From contig JBJDZI010000094.1 in assembly GCA_051867925.1 (NCBI GenBank), positions 50,926 to 114,925 of the forward strand: a stretch of 64,000 bases of DNA, written 5' to 3'. The position numbers and the translations under genes were made by a program. Of the stretch, positions 16,493 through 25,260 are shown piece after piece (the stretch's first letter is position 1; each line of letters starts with the position of its first letter). This stretch comes from CAKSQF01 sp051867925. GTDB lineage: Bacteria > Bacillota > Clostridia > Oscillospirales > CAG-272. The notes under the pieces are model-generated. The model ran no database searches. It was not told the DNA's origin and saw only the letters and a program-made list of their open reading frames with translations.

Positions 16493-16567
16493 GGCCCGTT
16501 GGTCAAGCGGTTAAGACACGGCCCTTTCACGGCTGTAACATGGGTTCGATTCCCGTACGGGTCACCA
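16493..16567 (+). tRNA. tRNA-Glu (TTC)
   Basis: 75-nt cloverleaf with encoded CCA. Acceptor GGCCCGT/ACGGGTC, anticodon loop CTTTCAC with anticodon TTC, T-loop TTCGATT. It lies 24 bp after tRNA-Met and shares its promoter. Confidence 0.95.
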
Positions 16568-16573
16568 AACGTA

Positions 16574-16623
16574 ACAAATCCGAACTATTTCGTCAATCGA
16601 AATTGGTTCGGATTTGTTTTTAT
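16574..16623 (+). terminator. Terminator of the tRNA operon
   Basis: ACAAATCCGAAC (16574-16585) pairs with GTTCGGATTTGT (16606-16617), followed by a T-rich tail. Confidence 0.85.
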
Positions 16624-16825
16624 TTGAATTGTTAATATCTGCATTTGTCGTATTTTTCTCGTTTTTTCCATTGGATTTGCCCAATTGCGATTCCCAAATC
16701 GAGCACGGCAGTCGCGCAAGCGGTCAATACATTTGCCTGCATAAATTTCATCCCCAAGCAAACACTTGAAACGGCAAGCATATTGTCAGGCAGCATAATA
16801 AATGTACCATTTTTTATTATAATGA

Positions 16826-16854
16826 TTGACTTTTGGAGTTTTGTATGGTACAAT
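16826..16854 (+). promoter_or_regulatory. Promoter of the mgtE leader
   Basis: TTGACT (16826-16831), 17-bp spacer, TACAAT (16849-16854). The transcript would start near 16861, leaving a leader of about 235 nt before mgtE. Confidence 0.8.
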
Positions 16855-16887
16855 AAATTTATCAAGTCATATCAGGAGGTGAACATT

Positions 16888-16998
16888 ATGGCAAACGACG
16901 GCAGTTGTGGGGCAAGTGGACGATTATGCAGATATCTACCACGGTTGACAGAGTCGGCTCGTTTTGCCGCATTGATGTTCTGTGATATGATATTCTGA
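16888..16998 (+). CDS. Putative 36-aa leader peptide of mgtE
   Basis: A short ORF whose ATG is preceded by AGGAGGTGAACATT, one of the strongest ribosome sites in the window. It encodes 36 residues starting MANDGSCGASGR, with a central Arg/Pro stretch CRYLPRL and a hydrophobic end (FAALMFCDMIF). It lies between the mgtE promoter and a hairpin with a U-run (17004-17033) that starts five bases after its stop. This is the layout of a leader peptide controlling transcription readthrough. It does not match any peptide known to me, and no M-box riboswitch pattern is visible. Function is inferred from layout. Confidence 0.6.
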   Translation: MANDGSCGASGRLCRYLPRLTESARFAALMFCDMIF

Positions 16999-17003
16999 AA
17001 TTT

Positions 17004-17033
17004 CCGTATTGCCTCGCGCACTACGGTATTTTT
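17004..17033 (+). terminator. Attenuator-like hairpin before mgtE
   Basis: CCGTATTGC and GCACTACGG form a nine-position stem with one mismatch around CTCGC, followed by TATTTTT. It sits between the leader ORF and mgtE, so mgtE expression would need readthrough. Confidence 0.6.
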
Positions 17034-17097
17034 ATGCCCATTTGTTTCTCGCATCAGTTGATACGTACAAACTATCAATGAAACGGAGGAAAACAAA

Positions 17098-18522
17098 ATG
17101 GAAAACAAAGAAATTTTAACAAGTGAAACCATGGCGGTAAAGCCCGATTACACCGGCAAAATCGTTGAGATCATCCGAAGCGATGACACGCCAAAGGCGA
17201 TTATGTTCAAACTGGAGGACTATCACGGCAACGATATTGCCGAAGCAATCGCGGCGCTGACGGTCAACGAGCGAAAAAAATTCTATCGGGTATGCAGCGT
17301 CAGTATGCTGGCAGATATTTTCGAATATCTTGAAGCTGATCAAGCAGGAGTTTATCTCAACGAAATGGACATCCGAAAAGCCGTATCCATTATTTCCAAA
17401 CTGGACACGGACACGGCTTTGGAGATTCTCCGCTGTGTCGAGAAGGAAAAGCGCGCGCTTTTCATTGATATGCTGCCCGACGATATTCAAAAAGAAATTC
17501 GTTTTATCGCCTCGTTGGACGAAGACCAGATCGGCAGCAGAATGACCACCAACTGCATCGTCATCCACGAAGGGATGACGGTCAAGCAGGCGATGAACGA
17601 ACTGGTTCGCCAAGCGGAGGAAAACGACAACATTTCAACGCTGTTCGTAGTGGATGAAAAAGACGAGTTCTGCGGTGCAATCGATCTGAAAGACCTGATC
17701 ACGGCAAGAAGCAACACGCCTCTGGAAAATTTGATCGCAAGCTCCTTCCCCTACGTTTACGCAAATGAGCAGGTCGCTGACTGTATCGAAAAACTGAAGG
17801 ACTATTCCGAAAGCATCATCCCCGTGCTGGATGATTCCAACAAATTGCTGGGCGTCATTACGTCCCAAAACATTATCGAAGCCGTGGACGATGAAATGGG
17901 CGAGGATTACGCCAAACTTGCAGGTCTGACCGCCGAAGAAGATCTGAACGAAACTCTGGCACAAAGCATCCAAAAACGTATGCCTTGGCTTCTGGTCTTA
18001 CTGGGGCTGGGCATCGTCGTTTCAACGGTTGTGGGTGTCTTTGAAAAGGTCGTGGCACAGCTCACGTTGATCATGGCGTTTCAGTCTTTGATTCTGGATA
18101 TGGCGGGCAACGTGGGGACGCAATCTCTTGCGGTCACCATCCGAGTTCTGACCAATGAAAATCTCACCTTACAGCAGAAATTCAAGCTGGTTTCCAAGGA
18201 AGTGCGGGTCGGTCTGTGCAACGGAGTGTTTCTCGGCTCTATCTCGTTCGTACTGATCGGGTTGTATATTCTCCTGTTCAAGCACAAAACTGCCCTCTTC
18301 TCCTTTGCAGTATCGGGTTGTATCAGTATGTCTCTGATCCTTGCCATGCTGATCTCCAGTGCCGTAGGTACGCTGATCCCTCTGTTCTTCAAGAAGATCA
18401 AGGTCGATCCTGCCGTTGCATCGGGTCCGCTGATCACAACCGTCAACGACTTGGTGGCTGTGGTAGCCTATTACGGGATGAGTTGGTTGCTTCTGATCAA
18501 CGTCCTGCACCTTGCCGCCTGA
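17098..18522 (+). CDS. mgtE: Magnesium transporter MgtE
   Basis: 474 aa Mg2+ channel of the MgtE family. N-terminal superhelical domain (about 30-135), CBS pair (about 140-262) that senses cytosolic Mg2+, a connecting helix, and five membrane helices (about 300-470). The pore end carries the conserved ASGPLITTVNDLVAVVAYYG with the Asp of the family. The ATG follows ACGGAGGAAAACAAA. It is preceded by its own promoter, a leader ORF and a hairpin, which suggests control of transcription elongation on top of gating by the CBS domains. Confidence 0.95.
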   Translation: MENKEILTSETMAVKPDYTGKIVEIIRSDDTPKAIMFKLEDYHGNDIAEAIAALTVNERKKFYRVCSVSMLADIFEYLEADQAGVYLNEMDIRKAVSIISKLDTDTALEILRCVEKEKRALFIDMLPDDIQKEIRFIASLDEDQIGSRMTTNCIVIHEGMTVKQAMNELVRQAEENDNISTLFVVDEKDEFCGAIDLKDLITARSNTPLENLIASSFPYVYANEQVADCIEKLKDYSESIIPVLDDSNKLLGVITSQNIIEAVDDEMGEDYAKLAGLTAEEDLNETLAQSIQKRMPWLLVLLGLGIVVSTVVGVFEKVVAQLTLIMAFQSLILDMAGNVGTQSLAVTIRVLTNENLTLQQKFKLVSKEVRVGLCNGVFLGSISFVLIGLYILLFKHKTALFSFAVSGCISMSLILAMLISSAVGTLIPLFFKKIKVDPAVASGPLITTVNDLVAVVAYYGMSWLLLINVLHLAA

Positions 18523-18640
18523 ATGGCGTTACCACCATCAGTCACCTGCGCAGATGCGCTCGATGCCCCCTTTGCGCGTATCCCCCGCAATTTTTCTTGG
18601 TCTGAAATCAATAAATCCAAGCAGAAAGGATTGCATTCAT

Positions 18641-20302
18641 TTGATCTGTACAAAACTGGTATCTTCTCTGGAAAAGTGCTTCGTCGATGAGCCCATCGAG
18701 AAATTTGAGGCACTCAGGCAAATCTCCATGCTGAAAAACGAACGGCTTTCGGTTCAGCTGTTGTACACGGCAAGGGGGGACGAGGAGACGCACACTACAC
18801 GGCGCAAGCTGTCCATTGAGGGTGCGCCCGCTGCTTTTGCCACCGTCCGCACCGTCGAGCAGGTTCCCGTGATGCTTGCGGCACCCGACCCCGTGCCGGA
18901 CGGCAACTATCTGCGCACCGCCCCCGGTATTTATCCCGATATTCTGCAACCGCTCCACTATCACGAAAGCGTGACGGTGGTGAGAAATCATCTGCTCAGC
19001 GTATGGGTGGAATTTGATCCCCGGGATCGCCTTGCCGCAGGGGAATACGAGGTCACATTTTCGCTGACCGATGCCGACAGTCAGGTTTGTGCGCAGGAAG
19101 TGCTGAGGTTAGATGTGATCGACGCCGACCTTCCCCCGCAGGAGCTGATCTTCACCCAGTGGTTTCATTGCGACACGCTGGCAAATTACTACAACTGCGA
19201 GCCTTGGTCGGAAAGACATTGGGAGATCGTGGAAAATTTCGCCAAAGCCGCGGTGCGAAACGGTGTCAATCTCCTGCTGACTCCCATCCATACCCCACCC
19301 CTGGACACCGAGATGGGTGGCGAGCGTCTGACCACGCAGCTGGTGGACGTCACGCTTGAGGACGGCGTTTACAGCTTCGGCTTTGAAAAATTGGATCGCT
19401 GGATCGATCTGTGCGACCGCATCGGCATTCAATATTTCGAGATCGCCCACTTCTTTACGCAGTGGGGCGCAGAACACGCTCCGAAAATCATGGCAACTGT
19501 CAACGGTGAATACAAAAAACTCTTCGGCTGGGAAACCGATGCCACGGGCGAGGAATACACCGCATATCTGCGCACCTTCATTACCGCCTTTTTGGCGCAT
19601 ATGAAGGCAAGGGGGGATGACAAGCGTTGCTTTTTCCACGTGTCTGACGAGCCCAGCGCCGCACATCTTAGCTCCTACCGTGCCGCCAAGAACGTGGTGG
19701 CAGATTTGCTGAAGGATTACGTGATCATGGATGCACTCTCAAACTTTGAATACTGGAGCGCTGGACTGGTCAGAACCCCCATTCCCGCCAGCGATCACAT
19801 CGAACCTTTTATCGAAGCAAAGGTGCCCGGGCTTTGGACCTATTACTGTTGTGGTCAAACGAAAGATGTTTCCAACCGCCTCGTCGCCATGCCCCTTTGG
19901 CGCACGCGCTCCATCGGAATGCAGATGTACAAATTCGATATCGCAGGCTTTTTGCATTGGGGTTTCAACCATTTCAACAACTGCGGTTCGATCGATGCCA
20001 TCAATCCCTACACCGATCTTTCCGGCGATTACTGGGTGCCTGCAGGAGACACACACTCGGTCTATCCCGCGCAGAACGGAACGGCACTGGAGTCGATCCG
20101 CATCATCTCTTTCTACGAAGCCTTGCAGGATCTGCGGGCGATGAAACTCGCCGAGACGGTCTGCGGCAAAGAGATACTCGTCAGCGAGATGGAAAAACGG
20201 TTCGGCGGCGAAATCCGCTTCGACCGCTGCGCCCATGATGCCGTCACCCTGCTCTCTGTCCGCGAGTATGTGAACAGCGTCATCAAACAATCCTTGCAAT
20301 AA
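18641..20302 (+). CDS. DUF4091 domain protein (glycoside hydrolase-like)
   Basis: 553 aa, no signal peptide, so probably cytoplasmic. N-terminal beta-sandwich-like part (about 1-170), then a TIM-barrel-like part with FTQWFHCDTLANYYN, NLLLTPIHTP, HFFTQWGAEHAPKI and FFHVSDEP, and a C-terminal part with FLHWGFN and DPTL-like family features ending in a helical SVREYVNSVI segment. This matches DUF4091 proteins, which are often found in glycan-use loci, but no activity is established. The start is a TTG ten bases after AGAAAGGA; the open frame upstream belongs to the region past mgtE. It may be read through from mgtE. Confidence 0.78.
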   Translation: MICTKLVSSLEKCFVDEPIEKFEALRQISMLKNERLSVQLLYTARGDEETHTTRRKLSIEGAPAAFATVRTVEQVPVMLAAPDPVPDGNYLRTAPGIYPDILQPLHYHESVTVVRNHLLSVWVEFDPRDRLAAGEYEVTFSLTDADSQVCAQEVLRLDVIDADLPPQELIFTQWFHCDTLANYYNCEPWSERHWEIVENFAKAAVRNGVNLLLTPIHTPPLDTEMGGERLTTQLVDVTLEDGVYSFGFEKLDRWIDLCDRIGIQYFEIAHFFTQWGAEHAPKIMATVNGEYKKLFGWETDATGEEYTAYLRTFITAFLAHMKARGDDKRCFFHVSDEPSAAHLSSYRAAKNVVADLLKDYVIMDALSNFEYWSAGLVRTPIPASDHIEPFIEAKVPGLWTYYCCGQTKDVSNRLVAMPLWRTRSIGMQMYKFDIAGFLHWGFNHFNNCGSIDAINPYTDLSGDYWVPAGDTHSVYPAQNGTALESIRIISFYEALQDLRAMKLAETVCGKEILVSEMEKRFGGEIRFDRCAHDAVTLLSVREYVNSVIKQSLQ

Positions 20303-20319
20303 GTAACAAGAGCGCATCA

Positions 20320-20348
20320 TCGGTCGCACCGCTTTGCGGTGCGACCGA
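20320..20348. terminator. 13-bp perfect hairpin between convergent genes
   Basis: TCGGTCGCACCGC-TTT-GCGGTGCGACCGA, 17 bp after the DUF4091 stop. There is no U-tract, but its location between convergent genes fits a terminator. Confidence 0.6.
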
Positions 20349-20425
20349 CAGTCATCCCATCCTCTCTCAAAAGAACCCGCCGAAAAGGTTTGCCCCTCTC
20401 CGACGGGTGTTTTGACTTTTCCGCA

Positions 20426-21433
20426 TCACTCCCACGCCTGCCCCAGCGTACAATCGGGGTAGTAATGCGACAGAATCTCCCCCGAGTTCAGCCCGCCCCG
20501 GGCGTACACCTCTGCCCCTGCCCGGGAAAGTCCGCAGCCGCTTCCCGCGCCCCTGCAGGTGACGATCAGCGCATCCGCAGTCCCCTCAATCTGCAGATTC
20601 CCCGACGGCAGATCCAGCGCATCGGCAAAAACGGTAGCAGACAGGATTGTTCCCCCTACGCACACCGACTCCGCCGTCCCCTCATTCGGTGAGACGGCAA
20701 CCTCCCATTCTCGCGGATCGGCAGACAAAAGCAAGCCAAAACGGGCTGCCAGCGCGGCGCGGGCATCCTCTGCGGGAATGCGGCAGACCGTCACTGCCGC
20801 TTCCTCGGGGGTGGTCACCGATGTCAGCCATGGCAGACTCTCTACTGAACGGGTCACGCCTACGGAAGAGGTATGCACCATAGCGGGGATCACCTCTCCC
20901 TCAAAGCACAGCACCTGCCCGCGGGTGGCGGTGACCGCCCGCTTGGCGGCATCGATGCGGGCGGCGGTCTCGTCCTTGCCCAGCGCAACGGTCAGTTCAC
21001 GCTCCGAACAGTAAGGAAGCCCGTGAGCGGGACTGTCGCAAAGCGTTCGCCGTGCCACTGGCGTTTTCGCGCTTTCCTGCTCCTTCTCCGCGCCGCCGTC
21101 GCAATAATCCATCCACCAGACCGCGCGGGAACGAAGTACCACCGCCTGCGCCTCCAGCGAAGCGGACGGCGTATCCGAAGCATTGGTTGCCGCCAGCGAC
21201 AGAATCAGCACCCGCTCCAGCGTCAGTTCATCCGCCTCCTCCCCGCCGTGACGGCAGATCAGGACGACAGTCTGCTCGGACAAGAACTCTGCCTCCCCGC
21301 CTCCCGAAAGCCCGAACAGGAGTGCCGCCAGCGCAGGGAGCGCAGTCGCCATCAAAAGCCCAAACAGCCCCAGTGCCCACTCCTTGCGCAGTCCTCTTTT
21401 CTGCCTCTCGTCCCGATTTCTGTATTTTTTCAT
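20426..21433 (-). CDS. SpoIID-like sporulation protein
   Basis: 335 aa, one N-terminal membrane helix (about 22-42), then an external SpoIID domain. Family marks are SLEAQAVVLRSRAVWWMDYC (in place of LKAQAVAARTYA), VTATRGQVLCFEGEVIPAMVHTSS, and a C-terminal GAGSGCGLSRAGAEVYARGG with EILSHYYPDCTL. In the family this enzyme trims peptidoglycan stem-stripped glycan during engulfment. Here the usual GHGVGMSQYGA becomes GSGCGLSRAGA, so it is a divergent member. The ATG at 21433 follows AGGGGAGCG. A CATATACT on the minus strand (21464-21471) fits a sigma-E -10, but no good -35 is seen. Confidence 0.82.
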   Translation of the reverse strand: MKKYRNRDERQKRGLRKEWALGLFGLLMATALPALAALLFGLSGGGEAEFLSEQTVVLICRHGGEEADELTLERVLILSLAATNASDTPSASLEAQAVVLRSRAVWWMDYCDGGAEKEQESAKTPVARRTLCDSPAHGLPYCSERELTVALGKDETAARIDAAKRAVTATRGQVLCFEGEVIPAMVHTSSVGVTRSVESLPWLTSVTTPEEAAVTVCRIPAEDARAALAARFGLLLSADPREWEVAVSPNEGTAESVCVGGTILSATVFADALDLPSGNLQIEGTADALIVTCRGAGSGCGLSRAGAEVYARGGLNSGEILSHYYPDCTLGQAWE

Positions 21434-21495
21434 AGAAAACGCTCCCCTTCTACAATCTTTTTTAGTATATGCGTGAACTTTTTTCCAAAGAACAA

Positions 21496-21524
21496 TTGAC
21501 AGAACGGCTTTCATCGGTTATAAT
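21496..21524 (+). promoter_or_regulatory. Consensus promoter for galM
   Basis: TTGACA (21496-21501), 17-bp spacer, TATAAT (21519-21524): a perfect housekeeping promoter 60 bp before the start codon. Confidence 0.88.
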
Positions 21525-21586
21525 AAAGGTAATTATTCCAAGATACGGGAGTCCATCAGCATCCCGTACCCATCCGGAGGTACATT

Positions 21587-22633
21587 ATGAGCATTACGAA
21601 ATCCCTGTTCGGCACGATGCCCGACGGCACCGAAGTGAACCTGTACACCATGGCGCAGGAGGATATGACCGTCTCGGTCACCGAATACGGCGCCCGTATC
21701 ACAAAGGTTTTGTTTAACGGTGTCAGCGTAGTCTGTGGCTTCGACACCCTTGCAGGCTATCTGGCAGACGGCGATTACCACGGCTCTGTCGTAGGCAGAT
21801 ACGCCAACCGCATTGCGGGCGGGCGTTTCACGCTTCACGGCAAGACCTATCAGCTCAACAACAACGAAAAGGGCAGATACCATCTTCACGGCGGCAATGT
21901 TGGCTATTCCAGCCGCCTTTGGGAGACCGTCTCCGCCCGCGAAGATGACGGTGCCGATCTGGTGACCTTCAAACTCCGCTCCCCCGACGGGGAGGAAGGC
22001 TATCCCGGCACTCTGCGGATCCTCGTGACCTATATGCTGAAGGACAACGCGCTGACCATCTCGTACAGTGCCATCAGCGATGCCGACACTGTCATCAATC
22101 TTACCAACCACGCTTACTTCTCGTTGGGTGGCGTAGGCTCCACCGTTCTGGATCAGACCCTGACCCTCGCCTGCGATCACTACGTTCCCGTAGACGGCAA
22201 GCTGATCCCCTTCGGCGATCTGGCAGATGTCAGCGGCACACCCTTCGACTTCCGCACCCCCAAAACCATCGGGCAGGATATCGCCGCAGACGATCCGCAG
22301 ATCAAGGTCGGCGGCGGCTATGACCATTGCTTCGTGCGAAACGGCGGCGCAGAACTGAGTTCTCCCGAGTGGATCGGCACCATCTCCTCGCCCAAGACAG
22401 GCATTGAGATGCAGATCCTCACCACGGAAGGGGGCATCCAGATGTACACCTGCAACTTCATGTCCGCGCCCAACCCCTTCTTCCGAACCATTCCTCAGCA
22501 AAAGAACGAGGCGGTGGCGCTGGAGTGCAACCGCATCCCCGACTCTCCCAACCAGAAGAACTTCCCCTCTCCCGTGCTGAAGGCGGGCGACGAGTACAGC
22601 CAAACCACCGTTTACGCTTTTAAGAAGCTGTAA
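21587..22633 (+). CDS. galM: Aldose 1-epimerase (mutarotase)
   Basis: 348 aa, interconverts alpha and beta anomers of hexoses such as galactose. Family marks: VTEYGARI near the start, GRYANRIAGGRF, HLHGGNVGYSSRLWE (catalytic His), NLTNHAYFSLGG (second His), GGYDHCFV, and the C-terminal ECNRIPDSPNQKNFPSP with the catalytic Glu. No signal peptide. The ribosome site is CCGGAGGTACATT. It is a single-gene unit between its own promoter and a terminator. Confidence 0.96.
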   Translation: MSITKSLFGTMPDGTEVNLYTMAQEDMTVSVTEYGARITKVLFNGVSVVCGFDTLAGYLADGDYHGSVVGRYANRIAGGRFTLHGKTYQLNNNEKGRYHLHGGNVGYSSRLWETVSAREDDGADLVTFKLRSPDGEEGYPGTLRILVTYMLKDNALTISYSAISDADTVINLTNHAYFSLGGVGSTVLDQTLTLACDHYVPVDGKLIPFGDLADVSGTPFDFRTPKTIGQDIAADDPQIKVGGGYDHCFVRNGGAELSSPEWIGTISSPKTGIEMQILTTEGGIQMYTCNFMSAPNPFFRTIPQQKNEAVALECNRIPDSPNQKNFPSPVLKAGDEYSQTTVYAFKKL

Positions 22634-22642
22634 CCGTACTTC

Positions 22643-22680
22643 ATTGCCTCGGATGCGCCATGCATTCGAGGCAATCTTTT
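22643..22680 (+). terminator. Terminator of galM
   Basis: ATTGCCTCGGATGC and GCATTCGAGGCAAT form a 14-bp stem with one G-T pair, followed by CTTTT. Confidence 0.88.
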
Positions 22681-22799
22681 CTCCTGTTTTCCCAATAAAC
22701 GGGCGGCAAAGAAGATTCAATTCTATTTTTCTAAATCTTCATATAACCGTCACATTTCAGGGGTAAACTATGGATACGATCTGTGAAAGGATGATAGCA

Positions 22800-24359
22800 A
22801 TGAACGAAAACGAACGCATATACAATGAACCTGCCGACGAAAACAGTTCAGGTGCCCCCGCATCTCCCCCGTCCGGTGAGAACGGCACTCCCCCGGTGGA
22901 GCCGCAAACTCCCGAAGTCACCGCTCCCGTCTACGACGATATCGCTTCCGCTTCCCACAACAGCACTGCTTCCCCTGCTCCCAACGGTGCTTCCGGCAAC
23001 ATCCCCGGCGTAGCAGACTTCGCAGGCATCGGGCAGGCAGGTGTAACCCCCGCCTCATCCGAACCTACTCCTCCCCGTAACGAATACGAGGTATCCTACG
23101 ACAGCGCCAGCGGTCGTTATACCTATACCTACACCGAAGAGAGTCCCGCTCCTGCCGCCACTCCCAAAAAGCGGAGCGGATGGAAGACCACTCTGATTAT
23201 TTGCGGATGCGCACTCCTGCTGGTCTGTTCCCTTCTTCTGGGACTGGTGGGCGGAGCCATCGGCGCCGCTTCTGCCACTGATTCCGGCGGCTATACCAAT
23301 CTGAATGCGCCGGTCATCACCGAAACGGTGGTCAAGGTCAACAATGCCGAGATCGGCACTACCTCCGTGATGCAAGCCGCCGCAGACGCGGTGAACTCAG
23401 TAGTGGTCATCGACACCTTCGCCAGCCAATCTGCCGCCAATGCAGGCGAACAAAGCGGTGCCGGCAGCGGCGTCATCTGGACCGCCGACGGCTATATTGT
23501 CACCTGTAACCATGTAGTTGACGGATATTCCATTATCCGCGTCACCCTTGCCGACGGCAGTACCTTCTTTGCAGATGTGGTCGGCACCGACTCCCGCACC
23601 GATCTGGCGGTTCTGAAGATCGCCACCAGCGGACTGCCTGCCGTCACCGTTCGGGGTACCGAACTGGTGCTTGCCGAAACAGTCATCGCCATCGGCAACC
23701 CGCTGGGCGTACTGTCCAACACCGTTTCCAGCGGCATCCTATCCTGCCTCACCCGTGAGATCACCGTAGAAGGGCAGACCATGTCGCTGATTCAGATTGA
23801 TGCGGCAGTCAACCACGGCAACTCGGGCGGCGGTCTGTTCGACACCAACGGCTCGCTGATCGGCATCGTCAACGCCAAATCCACAGGCGAGAGCGTGGAG
23901 GGCATCGGCTTTGCCATCCCTATCACCACCGTGCTGGACGTTGCCAATCAGCTCATCGAAGTGGGCTACGTTGCGGGACGCCCCCGTCTGGGCATTACGG
24001 TCGTCGCGGTTAACCAATCCAACGCTTCCTACGTCTTTGAGGACGAGTACTACCCCAAACTGAAAGATTATGCAACCTCCACCTATAAAGACATTTGGGG
24101 ACGCGAACACACCCAGGTAATCCCCGGCGTGTATATCTACGACACCTCGTTGGTAGCAGGTTACGCCAGCGGAAGTGCAGAATTGCAGTTTGGCGATCGC
24201 ATTCTCTTCGTAGGCAGTACAGAGATTTCGGAAAATTCCGACGTCCTCTCTGCGCTGAGTAGTTATAACGCAGGCGACGTAATCCAAATGACCGTCCAGC
24301 GCGATCACAGCACCACCATCGTGGTAGACGTGATTCTGGGGCAGCAGGGCGCAGACTAA
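22800..24359 (+). CDS. HtrA/DegP-like serine protease with PDZ domain
   Basis: 519 aa membrane-anchored protease. The N-terminal 130 residues are a Pro/Ser/Thr-rich cytoplasmic region, then one helix (LIICGCALLLVCSLLLGLVGG) and an external S1C trypsin-like domain with the triad His in YIVTCNHVVDGYS, Asp in DSRTDLAVLKI and Ser in NHGNSGGGLFD. A PDZ domain follows (about 395-515). HtrA proteins degrade or refold damaged exported proteins. The start at 22800 is chosen from GAAAGGATGATAGCA; two in-frame starts lie up to ten codons upstream. A two-component system follows, which in many Firmicutes senses envelope stress. Confidence 0.94.
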   Translation: MNENERIYNEPADENSSGAPASPPSGENGTPPVEPQTPEVTAPVYDDIASASHNSTASPAPNGASGNIPGVADFAGIGQAGVTPASSEPTPPRNEYEVSYDSASGRYTYTYTEESPAPAATPKKRSGWKTTLIICGCALLLVCSLLLGLVGGAIGAASATDSGGYTNLNAPVITETVVKVNNAEIGTTSVMQAAADAVNSVVVIDTFASQSAANAGEQSGAGSGVIWTADGYIVTCNHVVDGYSIIRVTLADGSTFFADVVGTDSRTDLAVLKIATSGLPAVTVRGTELVLAETVIAIGNPLGVLSNTVSSGILSCLTREITVEGQTMSLIQIDAAVNHGNSGGGLFDTNGSLIGIVNAKSTGESVEGIGFAIPITTVLDVANQLIEVGYVAGRPRLGITVVAVNQSNASYVFEDEYYPKLKDYATSTYKDIWGREHTQVIPGVYIYDTSLVAGYASGSAELQFGDRILFVGSTEISENSDVLSALSSYNAGDVIQMTVQRDHSTTIVVDVILGQQGAD

Positions 24360-24404
24360 GCGGCATTTTATCTGCTGCACATTGATCCTATTGGGGCTTG
24401 ACCC

Positions 24405-24573
24405 CCGCAAAACGTAGGGGCGGCAAGCACTTGCCGCCCCTTTTTATGAAATTCGGAAAAGACGAAAGAACCTTCTTTCAAGGGATCGGTCTCTTCCACG
24501 GACGACATCCATTACAGTCCTTTTCAAAAAAGCACTTGGAGGTGCAAAAGCCTTCTTTCAAGAAAGCTTTTGC
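24405..24573. repeat. Family 2 element, copy 3, ending at the response regulator start
   Basis: A GGGGCGGCAAG/CTTGCCGCCCC palindrome followed by TTTTT (24418-24445) that also serves as HtrA terminator, then TTGGAGG (24536-24542) and a hairpin GCAAAAGC/GCTTTTGC (24544-24551 with 24566-24573) with TTCTTTCAAGAA between the arms. Confidence 0.6.
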
Positions 24574-24582
24574 AAAAATACT

Positions 24583-25260
24583 ATGGCAAAATTACTGATC
24601 GTAGACGACGAAGAAAAAATCCGCACGCTGATCCGCAAATACGCGGAATTTGACGGTCACACCGTCGTGGAAGCGGGCAACGGCATGGAAGCACTGGAGT
24701 GCTTCCGCAGAGAACCCTTTGATCTCATCGTGATGGACATTATGATGCCCGTGCTGGACGGACTGTCCGCGTCGCGGGAGATTCGCAAGCATAGCGAAGT
24801 CCCCATCATCGTGCTTTCGGCGCGGGGCGAGGAATATGACCGCATCGGCGGCTTTCAGCTTGGCGTGGACGACTATGTGGTCAAACCCTTCTCGCCCAAG
24901 GAGTTGATGCTGCGCATTGAGGCAATCCTCAAGCGCACCGTGGGAAGCAGCACATCCGACAAAAAAGAGATCTACCGCAAAGAAGGTCTGACGGTAGACT
25001 TCACCGCCCGCATCGTCACGGTGGACGGAGCGGTCGCCGAACTGTCCCCCAAAGAATACGAACTGCTCTTCTACATGATCCGCAACAAAAACATCGCGCT
25101 GACCAGAGAAAAACTGATCTGCGAGGTCTGGGGCTACGATTTTTACGGCGACGATCGCACGCTGGACACCCACATCAAACTCCTACGCCACTCTTTAGGC
25201 CCATACAGCAAGTTCATCGTCACCCTGAGAGGAGTGGGCTACCGCTTTGAAGGCAACTAA
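24583..25260 (+). CDS. OmpR-family response regulator
   Basis: 225 aa. Receiver domain 1-118 with acidic pair Asp8/Asp9, phosphoacceptor Asp52 in VMDIMMP and Lys in DDYVVKPFSP; winged-helix DNA-binding domain about 128-225 ending LDTHIKLLRHSLG and LRGVGYRFEGN. There is no ribosome site within 20 bases of the ATG. The nearest GGAGG is 40 bases away, on the far side of a hairpin that would bring it to about 11 bases if folded. The kinase start lies inside the 3' end of this gene. Confidence 0.94.
   Translation: MAKLLIVDDEEKIRTLIRKYAEFDGHTVVEAGNGMEALECFRREPFDLIVMDIMMPVLDGLSASREIRKHSEVPIIVLSARGEEYDRIGGFQLGVDDYVVKPFSPKELMLRIEAILKRTVGSSTSDKKEIYRKEGLTVDFTARIVTVDGAVAELSPKEYELLFYMIRNKNIALTREKLICEVWGYDFYGDDRTLDTHIKLLRHSLGPYSKFIVTLRGVGYRFEGN

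Noticed and set aside
16632..16865. 77-codon open frame on the minus strand between the tRNAs and mgtE
   Set aside because: Starts with TTG or internal ATG without a ribosome site, overlaps the tRNA terminator side and the mgtE promoter on the other strand, and resembles no known family.
17004..17033. M-box (ykoK) magnesium riboswitch before mgtE
   Set aside because: The leader is occupied by an ORF with a strong ribosome site, and the conserved M-box blocks are not found by eye.
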